A stretch of 64,000 bases of DNA, from the NCBI RefSeq assembly GCF_028686475.1, contig NZ_JAQUCA010000007.1, positions 62,001-126,000 of the forward strand, written 5' to 3'. This DNA comes from Giesbergeria sp. (GTDB lineage Bacteria; Pseudomonadota; Gammaproteobacteria; Burkholderiales; Burkholderiaceae_C). The notes under the pieces are model-generated. The model did not search any database, was not told the origin of the DNA, and saw nothing but the letters and a program-made list of their open reading frames with translations. This document shows, piece by piece, positions 13,785 to 22,832 of this stretch (within the stretch, counting starts at the first letter, position 1; each line of letters opens with the position of its first letter). Made by a program: the position numbers and the translations under genes.

Positions 13785-15791
13785 TTAGATCAGGATGAAG
13801 TCCGTAGCAGCCATAGATTGCACACCGACTACGAACCCGATCAACTCGTCGCTGGTGTTAAAAACCCGGTTGTTGTTGCTGTCGTGGTAGATGCCGATGC
13901 CAGAGTCGCCATCGATGGTTGCTGCTTTTAGGAGGTACGCACCTTTCGCCAACTGAATTTTGTCGCCTGTCGCAAAGTCGAGAATTTTCGCGTAGTCGGT
14001 CAGGCCAGCATTTTTCGAGTTGCCGTTATCGTAGAAACGCCCACGCGCATCGCCCAAAATAAAGAGGTCGTTACCTGCGCCACCGATCAACTTGTCGATA
14101 GTGCCTTTGCCGAGATTTTTGCCTGATTTAGGAATGCCGCTCAAGGTATCGCCACCTGCTCCGCCGGTGATGGTGTCGCTGTAGATCGTCCCGTACAGCA
14201 CCAAGTTGGGTGCAGGCGTAGGCGTAGGCTCGGGAGTTGGCGCAGGTTCAGGCGTTGGCTCGGGGGTGGGTGTTGGTGTAGGTTCAGGAGTCGGGGTAGG
14301 CGTAGGCGTTGGATTCGCTGTCGCGCCTTTCGCCAAGAATGCCTCAGCATCGAGGCGGCCCCCAGTCGCTGTGATGTTGCTGACCGTGAAAGTCGGCTGC
14401 ACGGATTGCATCAAAAATTCCTGAATTTGAGCTGCCGATGCGTCTGGATTTGCCGAAGCAAACAAGGCCACAGCACCTGCCACATGGGGCGTGGCCATCG
14501 ACGTGCCGCTCATGTAGGCATATTGCCCACCTGCAATGGTGGACAAGACGTAATCACCAGGGGCGGCCAAGTCCACCGAATTGGCACCAAAGTTCGAGAA
14601 GGATGCTAGGTTGCCAAGATTGTTGAGGGCGGCCACTGCAATCACTGTCTCGAAACCAAGTTTCGATTGCGTAGTGTAGTTGGATGGATAGTTTGCAGAC
14701 TCGTCGTTGTTCTTGCCTGCGTTGCCTGCCGCTGCAATAAACAGGTTGCCTGCTGATCCGCTTCGCACAATCGCATCTGTGAGACTTTGCGACGCACCGC
14801 CACCACCCCAAGAATTATTGGTTGCGACAAAGTTCTGCCCAGTACCTGCCGCTTGGCTCGCCTTGGTGTAGTAATCTAGTGCCGCAGTCGCGCCAGCTGT
14901 AGTGCCATCGCCATTCGCATCCAAAAACTTCAGTGGCATCAAGCTCGTATTCCAAGCAACACCTGCCACCCCCACGCCATTTCCACCCACTGCCGCAATC
15001 GTGCCCGCTACATGGGTGCCGTGATCGTTGTCGTCGAACGGGTCGTTGTCGCTGTTGATAAAGTCCCAGCCGATCAGGTCGTCTTTGTAGCCGTTTCCAT
15101 CTTGGTCGAGGCCATCGGCCCAGCGCGTATCTTGCAGCAAATCTTTGCCGTCGATGATGCGATTGCCGTTGGTGTCCTTGACGAAATTGGCGTTTTGGCT
15201 GCTGTTCAAATCGCGGAAGCTAATAATGCCATCGCCGTCAAAATCAACGAGTGAATTGCGTAAATTGCTGCTGATTTCTTTTTGATTGATCCAGATGTTT
15301 TGATAAAGGTCTGGGTGGGTGTAATCAATCCCAGAATCGATAACACCAACTACCGTTTTCAGACTGCCAGTGGTTTTTTGCCACGCTTCACCTGCTTGGC
15401 TGCCAAATTGATTGGCAGGGGAGGTTTTATCGCCATATAAACCCCAGAGATTGTTGTTGCTGTAATACGGCTCGTTGCTAACGGCTTGGCTGCTAACCAC
15501 CCAATTCTTTTCTAAAAATTCGATGCTAGGATTTTTCTCCAGCACCTTGATAATTGCATCGAGTGCGATGTTGCTGCCAACTTTCGCCAACAAAGGCCCG
15601 TTACCGATTTTGTTGAGAGATTCGACAGCCGAAACACCTGCTGATTTGAGTAAGAAATTTTGGAATGAAGCACTGATGCCGGGTTTAAACTGAATTAAAA
15701 ATTCATTACTAGCCCATTTTTGGGTTGGTGTTTGGAAAACTTGTTCGGGTAGCAAGTTGTTGCCATCGAAAACGGATTTTTTGACTGCCAT
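13785..15791 (-). CDS. Secreted RTX-type subtilisin-like serine protease
   Basis: The 668-residue S8-family protease has a catalytic triad at Asp152 (VIDSGIDYTHP), His257 (DHGTHVAGT) and Ser431 (SGTSMATPHVAG), and oxyanion Asn326 (NNSWGG). Residues about 30-100 resemble an I9-type propeptide. Between Asp152 and His257 lie three calcium-loop segments (DFDGDG, DTNGNR, DQDGNG) that look like dockerin/EF-hand loops. A Pro-Thr-Glu linker spans about 490-530, then RTX-like nonapeptides (GGAGGD, GGAGND) near 545-575. There is no Sec signal, so type I secretion through the C-terminal end is likely; no exporter is present nearby. Confidence 0.9.
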   Translation of the reverse strand: MAVKKSVFDGNNLLPEQVFQTPTQKWASNEFLIQFKPGISASFQNFLLKSAGVSAVESLNKIGNGPLLAKVGSNIALDAIIKVLEKNPSIEFLEKNWVVSSQAVSNEPYYSNNNLWGLYGDKTSPANQFGSQAGEAWQKTTGSLKTVVGVIDSGIDYTHPDLYQNIWINQKEISSNLRNSLVDFDGDGIISFRDLNSSQNANFVKDTNGNRIIDGKDLLQDTRWADGLDQDGNGYKDDLIGWDFINSDNDPFDDNDHGTHVAGTIAAVGGNGVGVAGVAWNTSLMPLKFLDANGDGTTAGATAALDYYTKASQAAGTGQNFVATNNSWGGGGASQSLTDAIVRSGSAGNLFIAAAGNAGKNNDESANYPSNYTTQSKLGFETVIAVAALNNLGNLASFSNFGANSVDLAAPGDYVLSTIAGGQYAYMSGTSMATPHVAGAVALFASANPDASAAQIQEFLMQSVQPTFTVSNITATGGRLDAEAFLAKGATANPTPTPTPTPEPTPTPTPEPTPEPAPTPEPTPTPAPNLVLYGTIYSDTITGGAGGDTLSGIPKSGKNLGKGTIDKLIGGAGNDLFILGDARGRFYDNGNSKNAGLTDYAKILDFATGDKIQLAKGAYLLKAATIDGDSGIGIYHDSNNNRVFNTSDELIGFVVGVQSMAATDFILI

Positions 15792-15837
15792 TTTTTCTCC
15801 ACTAATTTACTGATTTCGGTGCGCTAAAGGGGGTGTT

Positions 15838-16476
15838 CTATAAATTCTCTGCTGTGAGCAATTCGTCACTCGTCTTGAGCTGAATTTTCATGGCGGTGCA
15901 TTTGAATGCCAGATAAGACAGGTGGCACGGCAACATAATGGCTTGGCGCTTGCGGGCAGATATAAGTCCTGTCTTTTCTGCACAAATGAGGGTGGCATAA
16001 ATCTCGTCCAGCGTTAGCATGGAGCGCCACCACATGGCGGTGATCGCGTGTACCACTTCGAGATTCATCCTGCGCGGGCGCAGCCAAGAGCGCTCCAAGT
16101 GCCCGAACGGCATCGCACGCACATCCTCAGCAGTCTCATGCACCTGCTTGGCCATCTCGGTCATGTCCGCTTCTATTCGCTCCCTGTAGGAGGGCGACAA
16201 AGCGTTGATGTAGAGCTTGACGCTGAGGATGTTCCAGTCGCGGCGTATCACCCGCGCAACTGGGGAGGCTTCAAACGTAGTGTCAACGTATGCACGCTGC
16301 CTTGCGCGCAAGGCTTTGATGCGGTGGTCATTTTTGAGGGCAACCAAGTCGCTGTCACCGTCATCGCTGTCGGCGTTGAGCAAGCAGTCGTCGATGGAGA
16401 GTGTTTGTATTGGAGGTGTATGCACCGAAACATTGTTTTCCGTAATTCGATCTCGCCCTGCATGAAAGATGTGCAA
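15838..16476 (-). CDS. DUF1845 / TIGR03761-like integrating conjugative element protein
   Basis: A 212-residue protein. The central to C-terminal part (VIRRDWNILSVKLYINALSP, then AMPFGHLERSWLRPRRMNLE, then LICAEKTGLISARKRQAI) matches my memory of the TIGR03761/DUF1845 family carried by ICEs and related to AcaB-type regulators. It is helical with no signal peptide. The frame opens at a TTG (16476) with a poor ribosome binding site, so the true start may be further in. It is divergent from the SbcD-like gene, and the 178-base gap between them would hold both promoters. Confidence 0.65.
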   Translation of the reverse strand: MHIFHAGRDRITENNVSVHTPPIQTLSIDDCLLNADSDDGDSDLVALKNDHRIKALRARQRAYVDTTFEASPVARVIRRDWNILSVKLYINALSPSYRERIEADMTEMAKQVHETAEDVRAMPFGHLERSWLRPRRMNLEVVHAITAMWWRSMLTLDEIYATLICAEKTGLISARKRQAIMLPCHLSYLAFKCTAMKIQLKTSDELLTAENL

Positions 16477-16576
16477 ATTTGCTCAACATTCGATGTCATG
16501 AATGCGGAAAAGTGGTGGCATGATGCCAATTCAAGCCGTGATCTACGGAAAATCAAGAATTTGCGAATCCTCAGAT

Positions 16577-16654
16577 TCCGCGAAAGATATTTCGCATTGG
16601 TTTTTATGCGTAATACCTTTCATTAACACCCAATCATTGGGAAGGAAAGGAATT
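16577..16654 (+). promoter_or_regulatory. Structured leader 1 (sbcD-like)
   Basis: Hairpin GCGAAA/TTTCGC at 16580-16595 shares its right arm with a second hairpin, CGCAT/ATGCG (about 16593-16609). Then AACACCCAATCATTGGG forms a small hairpin directly before GGAAAGG and the ATG. Confidence 0.55.
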
Positions 16655-17962
16655 ATGATTAAAGTTGCACATTTTTCAGATTTGCACTATGGGCCTAAAA
16701 ACCTAAAGGAAGCAGATCGGTGTTTTGAAGCTGCGGTAACGCAGGCAATTCTTGAAGGTGTTGACTGCGCCATTATTACTGGCGATAGCACTGACCACGC
16801 TTTAGAAGCCCACCAGCCCGTCGTGCGCGCTTTGGCACGGCAGGTTCAACGGTTGGCAAGCAACTGTCCGGTTTTGTTATTGCAGGGCACATTCAGCCAT
16901 GAGCCTCCTGGCTTTTTGCGAACGCTGGCAATGGTGGGGTCAAAATACCCTATCACAGTAGCTGATGGAATTGATTGCTTTGGCCTGTCTGCTGACGGGA
17001 CGGTAATTGAACAAATGCAGCCCGGAGAACGCTACAAAATTGTGTTCCATACATTGCCTACACTCAACAAAGCGGCCCTAGCTGCTCTGTCAGAGAGTAT
17101 GGATAGCGGGACGGCTGTGCATACGCAAGCCCGATTCTTAATCAGTGAACTGCTGCAATCGTGGTCGCAACTTAATTGCCAACTGCGCGCTAAAGGCATC
17201 CCCTCAATGGTGCTGAGTCACGGCACGGTGTTCAACAGCGTCTCTGAGCATGGTGTCCCCATGTCTGGAACAGATCATGAACTTGATCTGGGTTCATTGT
17301 TTGCCTCTCAAGCATCTGGTGTTGCCCTTGGGCATATCCACAAACAACAGGACTGGGTGGATACTGGCAATGGCCATCGTCAAGTGGTGGCCTATCCGGG
17401 TTCCATTGGGCGCTTCCACCACGGTGAGCTTGGGGAAAAGCACTGGCTACTCTGGTCGCTGGATGCCGAAGGCGCTGAAATCGAAAAATGCCCAACACCC
17501 GCCCGCCGCACGGTGGACTTGGTGTTCGAGGGTGTGCCTGACCTTGAAAAATTGCGTGAGCTATCAGCGGGCCTCAAGGGTGCCGATGTGCGCCTGCGCT
17601 ATGAGGTCGATGAGGAAAGTCGGCAGAAGGTAGATCGCGCTGCCATCCGCGCTGTCTTGGAAGAAGCCGGTGTCAAGGACGTGCAGATTGAGGGTAAAAC
17701 CTTGATTGTGCAGCGCCAACGGGCACCAGGCATCTCTACTGCCAGCTTGGAAGAAAAGATGGAACTGTGGTGCGCCGCTACCAATACTCCAAATGCGTAT
17801 GAGCTACAGCAGCGCTTGAGCATTTTGCTTAACAGCGATCCTGTTGCTATTGCAAAAACAGTATTGGATCAATTGGAAAAAGAAAACAACCCTCAAAAAT
17901 CCGAACCTGTTTCTAATGAAAATTCAGAAACAAGTGAAGACCTGATGGCAGAACTTTTCTAA
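16655..17962 (+). CDS. SbcD-like DNA repair metallophosphoesterase
   Basis: The 435-residue nuclease subunit probably works with the next gene's SbcC-like ATPase on DNA ends or hairpins. Metal-binding motifs in order: SDLHYG (residues 8-13), TGDSTDH (about 44), QGTFSHE in place of the usual GNHD (about 80), LSHGT (about 190) and LGHIHKQ (about 226). The altered GNHD is, from memory, usual for SbcD versions on phages and ICEs. The C-terminal part is acidic and disordered. The start at 16655 follows GGAAAGGAA; the frame extends upstream to 16502 but without motifs. Confidence 0.8.
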   Translation: MIKVAHFSDLHYGPKNLKEADRCFEAAVTQAILEGVDCAIITGDSTDHALEAHQPVVRALARQVQRLASNCPVLLLQGTFSHEPPGFLRTLAMVGSKYPITVADGIDCFGLSADGTVIEQMQPGERYKIVFHTLPTLNKAALAALSESMDSGTAVHTQARFLISELLQSWSQLNCQLRAKGIPSMVLSHGTVFNSVSEHGVPMSGTDHELDLGSLFASQASGVALGHIHKQQDWVDTGNGHRQVVAYPGSIGRFHHGELGEKHWLLWSLDAEGAEIEKCPTPARRTVDLVFEGVPDLEKLRELSAGLKGADVRLRYEVDEESRQKVDRAAIRAVLEEAGVKDVQIEGKTLIVQRQRAPGISTASLEEKMELWCAATNTPNAYELQQRLSILLNSDPVAIAKTVLDQLEKENNPQKSEPVSNENSETSEDLMAELF

Positions 17963-17975
17963 TCCTCAATAACGA

Positions 17976-18080
17976 AACCCGCTTCGGCGGGCTTCCCTGT
18001 GGTTTCACATTTAATAATGTGGCACATGAAAGCCTGTCGGCTACTCCTTTTTAACACCCTCTATGGGGAAAGGAGTTTTC
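17976..18080 (+). promoter_or_regulatory. Structured leader 2 (sbcC-like)
   Basis: Hairpin CCCGC-TTCG-GCGGG (17978-17991) is followed by CTTCCCT. Its right arm overlaps GGCTT (17990-17994), which can pair with AAGCC (18030-18034) around an inner ACATT/AATGT stem. Then ACTCCTTTTTAACACCC precedes GGGGAAAGGAGT; ACTCCTTT can pair with AAAGGAGT and hide the Shine-Dalgarno sequence. Confidence 0.7.
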
Positions 18081-20513
18081 ATGAAACCTATCAAACTGAA
18101 ATTAAGCGGCTTCAAGGGCATTGCATCTGGGCGTGGTAAATCTGAAGTTGAAATCGACTTCACAGGTATCAACCCGGAAGCCAAGATCGTTGCGCTGGCT
18201 GGCCCCAATGGTGCTGGCAAGTCCACCATCATTGACAACATGCATCCCTTCCGTGTCATGCCGTCGCGTTCGTCCAAAGCTGTGCCGTCCGCCTTCTCAT
18301 ATAAAGATCAGGTCGTCATGGGCGATTCTGGGAAAGAATTTGAGTGGTCGCATGATGACATTTGCTACAAAAGCGTGCTTTCTTTTCGGCAGACAGCCAA
18401 GACTTTCAAGCAAGATTGCTTCCTGTTTGTAGTCGATGCGGATGGTCAAGCCAAGCCGTGGAGTGACCCAGCCACCGGACTGACCAGCGATGGAAAGACC
18501 GACAACTATGACCAATGCGTGGAAGCTATCTTGGGCAAGCCGGAAGTGTTTTTCACAGCGCAGTTTTCTGCACAGGGAAAGCAGCCGATTGGGCGCATGA
18601 CCGCTGGTGAGGTGAAAGCCTTGCTGGGGCAGATGCTGGGGATGGAACAGACCGTGGCGCTGGGTGTCAAGGCCAATGCCGTGACCAAAGAACTCAAGCC
18701 GCACCTGAATGCTACACAAGACGTGATAGCTCGGTTGTTGCGAGATCGCCCCAATCTGGAGCAGCTACAGCAGCAATACCAGCAGCAGCAGGCCCAGCTA
18801 GAGCATCTGCACGATCAGCAGGACAAGGCCAGCAAGCAGCGCGACAAAGCACTTGAACACCTATCGGTGGTCAGGCAGCAAGTAGCGCAGCAGGAAGGCA
18901 TCTTGGTACAGCATCAGCAAGTCCAGCAGCAGCTCGATAGCGCGACTGAGGTAGCTCAAAGCAAAAAGCAGGGATTGGCTCAAAAGCATTCGCAAGAAAA
19001 GGCGATGCTCAATAGCCAAGTGCAGCAAACCGCTTCGGCGGTCAATGTTGCCCGCCAGCGGGTAAGCGATTTGCGTAAGCAGATTGACACCCAAAGCACA
19101 CTGGCGGGGCAAGCGCCCACACTGAATGCCGAACGCGAAAAACTGGTTCAGTTTCAGGTCAAGCGCACTGCACAGGTAGCCATCATTGAGCAGAATGAAC
19201 CTGCGGTACTCAAGCTCAACAGCATCCGCGAGGAACTGATGGGTCTGAAGCAATCGCTGGCCAAAGCTGAAACTGACGGTCGCCATATCGCTGATGTGTT
19301 GAACAAAGCCAAAGCAACTGCTTCGCTCCTTGGTGAAGTTCCATGCCAAGGCACGGAGATGGCTGGGCGCTGCAAGTTACTTGCTGAATCCAATCATGCG
19401 GCCCAAGAAATACCTGTCATCGAGGTCAAACTCAATGGTGTGCGCGTACTGTTCAAAAATACCCGCTCCCAAGCGGTCAGTCGAGAGCAGGAAATCGTCG
19501 CAATGGTAGAGGCCGAAGGCCAGATCAAACAAGCCAGGCAAGCCTTGGTGGAAATTGAGTCTGCTATCAGCACCTGCAACAACGCATTGGCACGCCAGCC
19601 GTTTGTCGATGCCGCAGTGGAGCAGCTACCACTATTGCGACAGCAAGCCCAACAGGCGCAAAGTGAATTGGATGGTGCCCAACAAGCCCAAACCCAAGTC
19701 CATGCACAGTTGAGCCAGCTGGAGCAACGTCAAAGCACAGAACGCGAAGAACTGTTCCAAGAGTGCCAGCGTGAAGTTGCGCGCTTGCAAGCTGCGAAAG
19801 CAAGTTTGCCTGCAATCAGTAACAGCAACGATGCACAGACCGCACAGCAGGCACTTGATGACGCTAACGGCTTGGAGCAATCCATTGCGGCGCAGATACA
19901 AGGCTTGAGCAAGGCCATACTGGATACGCAAACCAAAATGAGTCGGGCGCAGGACATTGATTTGCAACTGGCGCAAGCTCAGGAGCGGGTCAATCAGATC
20001 AGCGCAGAAATCTCGAAATGGGTTTTGCTAACCAAAGCACTTGGCACTGATGGCATTGTGGCGATGCAGATCGATGATGCAGGCCCAGCAATTGCCGGTA
20101 TCACCAACACACTGCTGCAAGACTGCTACGGCGGGCGCTTCCAGATCACTCTGGTAACGCAAGCTCAAACAGCGACAGGCATCATGAAAGAAGCGTTTTT
20201 GATCCAGATCGAAGACACACATCGGGGTGAAATCAAGCTGCTAGATGATATGTCCGGTGGTGAGAAAGTTTGGATCAACGAATGCTTGGTGCGTGGAATT
20301 GCTTTGTATATTGCTCAAGCAGCAGATGCAAGGTACGAAACATTGTTCTCTGACGAGAGTGATGGTGCATTAGACCCGGAGCGCAAGCGGCAATACATGG
20401 AAATGCAAAGGGCAGTAGTGGAGCGTGGTGGCTATTCGAGAGAATATATCATTACTCAAACTCCTGAACTTTTGAATCTGTGTGATGCGGTGATTGACGT
20501 TTCAAAACTCTAA
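18081..20513 (+). CDS. SbcC/Rad50-like ATPase
   Basis: The 810-residue ABC-type ATPase is shorter than E. coli SbcC (about 1048). Walker A is GPNGAGKST (about residues 46-54); long Gln- and Ala-rich coiled coils fill about 210-650. Mid-protein a Cys pair sits in PCQGTEMAGRCKLL, spaced wider than the CxxC zinc hook. The ABC signature MSGGEK is near 725 and Walker B LFSDESDGALD near 755. It pairs with the SbcD-like protein 118 bases upstream. GGGAAAGGAG precedes the ATG. Likely role: DNA-end processing during element replication or transfer. Confidence 0.8.
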   Translation: MKPIKLKLSGFKGIASGRGKSEVEIDFTGINPEAKIVALAGPNGAGKSTIIDNMHPFRVMPSRSSKAVPSAFSYKDQVVMGDSGKEFEWSHDDICYKSVLSFRQTAKTFKQDCFLFVVDADGQAKPWSDPATGLTSDGKTDNYDQCVEAILGKPEVFFTAQFSAQGKQPIGRMTAGEVKALLGQMLGMEQTVALGVKANAVTKELKPHLNATQDVIARLLRDRPNLEQLQQQYQQQQAQLEHLHDQQDKASKQRDKALEHLSVVRQQVAQQEGILVQHQQVQQQLDSATEVAQSKKQGLAQKHSQEKAMLNSQVQQTASAVNVARQRVSDLRKQIDTQSTLAGQAPTLNAEREKLVQFQVKRTAQVAIIEQNEPAVLKLNSIREELMGLKQSLAKAETDGRHIADVLNKAKATASLLGEVPCQGTEMAGRCKLLAESNHAAQEIPVIEVKLNGVRVLFKNTRSQAVSREQEIVAMVEAEGQIKQARQALVEIESAISTCNNALARQPFVDAAVEQLPLLRQQAQQAQSELDGAQQAQTQVHAQLSQLEQRQSTEREELFQECQREVARLQAAKASLPAISNSNDAQTAQQALDDANGLEQSIAAQIQGLSKAILDTQTKMSRAQDIDLQLAQAQERVNQISAEISKWVLLTKALGTDGIVAMQIDDAGPAIAGITNTLLQDCYGGRFQITLVTQAQTATGIMKEAFLIQIEDTHRGEIKLLDDMSGGEKVWINECLVRGIALYIAQAADARYETLFSDESDGALDPERKRQYMEMQRAVVERGGYSREYIITQTPELLNLCDAVIDVSKL

Positions 20514-20608
20514 ATAAAAAGAAAGGCAGCAATGCCTTTCCCGGTGCCATTAAAAAAGTGGTACAGGGAAAGGTCGTCTTTTTTTGCCGTTAATACGGAA
20601 GGGACGCA
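20514..20608 (+). promoter_or_regulatory. Structured leader 3
   Basis: Hairpin GAAAGGCA-GCAA-TGCCTTTC (20521-20540) shares bases 20535-20540 with a second stem, CCTTTCCC (20535-20542) / GGGAAAGG (20566-20573). A T7 run follows at about 20578-20585. The two stems cannot form together. Confidence 0.7.
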
Positions 20609-21013
20609 ATGCAAGACCTTTTTGGAACAGAAGTCGAGGAAGAAAGGCCAGTCCTTTCTGAGGATGAAATCGACAACTTGGTTGAGAACATCTTTTTTGA
20701 AGGAGAGCTTATCGCACAGGTAGGCGCAAACCTTCAAAAATTAAAAAATCAAAAATCTACAGAAAAAATCAATCCCGTTCGCAAGGTCGCATGGGAAGAC
20801 TTTCTATGGATTTACGATTTAGGAATGCCAGCAGCTTTGTCTTTTGATAGGGCTTGCGAAGCATCTAATGCCGATGCGGAAAATATCCGCTGCATGATTA
20901 GCAAAGAGTTTTGTGACGAGATTCGCGTCATGTGCCAAGTTTTAACAACCAGAATGCCAGAATGCGCGGAAGAAATTTCACGCAAACTGTCACGCTATGT
21001 CAAATTAAATTAA
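20609..21013 (+). CDS. Hypothetical protein of the replication module
   Basis: A 134-residue soluble acidic protein with GGAAGGGA before the ATG. The N-terminal ~30 residues are strongly acidic (EVEEERPVLSEDEID) and the rest is helical with several Cys. It is co-directional with the SbcC-like gene and the following small membrane protein. No family recognised. Confidence 0.65.
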   Translation: MQDLFGTEVEEERPVLSEDEIDNLVENIFFEGELIAQVGANLQKLKNQKSTEKINPVRKVAWEDFLWIYDLGMPAALSFDRACEASNADAENIRCMISKEFCDEIRVMCQVLTTRMPECAEEISRKLSRYVKLN

Positions 21014-21030
21014 ATTTTTAGGAAAACAAA

Positions 21031-21222
21031 ATGAACAGCAAGTTTGAAAAGCAAGGCCACATCAATGTTCAAGTAGCTCCTAAAAAGAGCTTCGGGGAAG
21101 TATTGGGTGCTTTCTTGGCAATTCTAATTCTTGGCTTACCAGTATTTTTTATTGGACTTGCGATTGGTTTCATCCAAGGTAAGAAAAAAGCTACGGAAAA
21201 ATCAGAATATTCTGAGGAATAA
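21031..21222 (+). CDS. Small single-pass membrane protein
   Basis: A 63-residue protein with one strong transmembrane helix (about residues 23-47, FGEVLGAFLAILILGLPVFF) and charged ends. Only 17 bases separate it from the preceding stop, so the two are probably cotranscribed. Confidence 0.6.
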   Translation: MNSKFEKQGHINVQVAPKKSFGEVLGAFLAILILGLPVFFIGLAIGFIQGKKKATEKSEYSEE

Positions 21223-21225
21223 AAA

Positions 21226-21310
21226 AAGAGGCGGCAAAAGCTGCCTCCTGAGTGCAGATTACGTCTGCATTGAGGAAGCGGTTTTATTAACTCTCTTTTG
21301 AGGACAAAGT
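21226..21310 (+). promoter_or_regulatory. Structured leader 4
   Basis: Hairpin GAGGCGGC-AAAA-GCTGCCTC (21228-21247) overlaps the left arm of a longer hairpin, GCCTCCT...TGCAGA / TCTGCA...AGGAAGC (21243-21278). Confidence 0.65.
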
Positions 21311-22156
21311 ATGGATCGCTTACAACACGCAATCTCGGTTGCAAAACTTATTACCAAAGGATTCTTTTCCGAAGTTATGGCTCAATTTTCTTCCGAAAAA
21401 ACCACGGTGATTGTAGAAGAAAAAACCATTAGCGAGCTGAAAGAAAAAATTTCAAAAGATGCGAAAGACGGTGAGGCAGTTGCTTGCACGGTTGATCATG
21501 ATTTTGAAATTTCCACCTTGACCAAGATGGTTCAAGTTGGTGATTGCTATGTGTACCTTCGCCTCTACAAAAATCGAGTCGAGCGTATCATCAAAAAACC
21601 ACGGGATAAATACAGCTGGGAAACTACCACTGAGCAATCTTTTGAGCGGTCTTCCCTCCGGGACTACACACCCGAGATGGCGAAGGAAGCAAAACTGGAT
21701 TTCTCAATGGCAGGCGCAATTGCGTTTACCAATCGAGAGTTCGATGGTACTGCTATTGGTGAGGCTAGTGCGGAAGAAGAAAATTTAGCCTCTAAAGCTG
21801 ATTTTTCATCTAGCGTAACAGCCCCCCAGAAATGGAAAATCAATAGCAAAAACCAGCAAGTGAATGACGATCTGGGTGTGGTGAAAATCACCAGAGGAAA
21901 AGTTATTTTTGCTGATAAGGCCGTTATCAAGCCGCAGGGTCGTGGTGCCTACACCACCTTTACGGTTATTTTGAAAACGGCGGATGGGTCAGAAGTTCAA
22001 TACAGTGGCGTTGAACTCGAAAAACTGTTCTTGGCTGGGAAATTCTCGGTTGGGGATACGGTAATTCTGAAGAAAGGGGTAGAAACTTTTTCTAAGGAAT
22101 TAGGTGGGGTGGAAAAAACTGGCGTGCGTAATAGCTACACGGTTGAAATCATCTAA
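21311..22156 (+). CDS. Hypothetical two-part protein
   Basis: A 281-residue protein. The N-terminal half carries EKTTVIVEEKTISELKEK and a mixed alpha/beta region. After a Ser/Ala-rich linker near 155-170, the C-terminal half looks like a small beta-barrel (KITRGKVIFADKAV, AYTTFTVILKTADG, KFSVGDTVILKKG). Its position just before ssb suggests a DNA-linked role, but that is inference from neighbours only. The start is supported by TTGAGGAC. Confidence 0.6.
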   Translation: MDRLQHAISVAKLITKGFFSEVMAQFSSEKTTVIVEEKTISELKEKISKDAKDGEAVACTVDHDFEISTLTKMVQVGDCYVYLRLYKNRVERIIKKPRDKYSWETTTEQSFERSSLRDYTPEMAKEAKLDFSMAGAIAFTNREFDGTAIGEASAEEENLASKADFSSSVTAPQKWKINSKNQQVNDDLGVVKITRGKVIFADKAVIKPQGRGAYTTFTVILKTADGSEVQYSGVELEKLFLAGKFSVGDTVILKKGVETFSKELGGVEKTGVRNSYTVEII

Positions 22157-22167
22157 AAACTAGCAAG

Positions 22168-22229
22168 CATTCAGTGACAAGTAACCCTTGTCGCTGGTGC
22201 AAAATCATTTAACTGAAAGGAAATTTACT
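22168..22229 (+). promoter_or_regulatory. Structured leader 5 (ssb)
   Basis: A single hairpin AGTGACAAG-TAACC-CTTGTCGCT (about 22172-22195) lies before GAAAGGAA and the ssb ATG. It is simpler than the other leaders; a second stem is not evident. Confidence 0.45.
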
Positions 22230-22706
22230 ATGGCTTCTGTGAATAAAGTGATTGTATTAGGCCGTATCGGTCGTGACCCCGAGGTGCGAACCTTCCCTGA
22301 AGGGGGACAGGTAGCAAGTATCAGTGTAGCCACCACCGAAAAATGGAAAGACAAGCAAACTGGCGAAGCCAAAGAACACACCGAATGGCATCGCGTGGTG
22401 TTCAGCGGGCGTTTGGCCGAGATTGCTTCGCAGTATCTTCGCAAAGGCTCCTTGGTCTATGTCGAAGGTGGTCTTCGGACTAAAAAATGGACTGATAAAA
22501 ATGGCGTTGAGCGCTACACCACGGAAATTCGTGGTGACGTGATTCAAATGCTTGGCAGTAAAGAAGAAGGTGGTGGAGGCAAACCTGCTTCAGCCCCTGC
22601 GGCTCGCGCAGCTTCCGCACCAGCAGCATCTGCACCCAGCCAAAGTCAGGGTGGTTATAACAACGACTTTGATACTGGCTTCGGTGATGATGATATTCCG
22701 TTTTAG
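22230..22706 (+). CDS. ssb: Single-stranded DNA-binding protein
   Basis: A 158-residue protein. The OB-fold (about residues 1-110) carries the family hallmarks [29 protein letters not shown] and [16 protein letters not shown] Gly/Ala/Ser/Pro linker leads to the acidic tip FGDDDIPF, which recruits partner proteins. GAAAGGAA precedes the ATG; an upstream GTG would add 14 unrelated residues. A mobile-element SSB coats single-stranded DNA during transfer or replication. Confidence 0.95.
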   Translation: MASVNKVIVLGRIGRDPEVRTFPEGGQVASISVATTEKWKDKQTGEAKEHTEWHRVVFSGRLAEIASQYLRKGSLVYVEGGLRTKKWTDKNGVERYTTEIRGDVIQMLGSKEEGGGGKPASAPAARAASAPAASAPSQSQGGYNNDFDTGFGDDDIPF

Positions 22707-22738
22707 AGGCTACTTTTTAGATTAATTTTTTAATAAGG

Positions 22739-22832
22739 AGACAGGCCCAACAGGGCTTGTCTATGGATTTTTCTGGAATTCATAGATAAGCGTTGTAAGT
22801 ATTACAACACCCTCTTTAGGGGAAAGGAAACT
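22739..22832 (+). promoter_or_regulatory. Structured leader 6 (primase)
   Basis: Hairpin AGACAGGCCC-AACA-GGGCTTGTCT (22739-22762) shares its last bases with TCTATGGATT / AATTCATAGA (22761-22785). A third hairpin GTTGTAA/TTACAAC follows, then ACACCCTCTTTAGGGG and AAAGGA. Confidence 0.7.
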
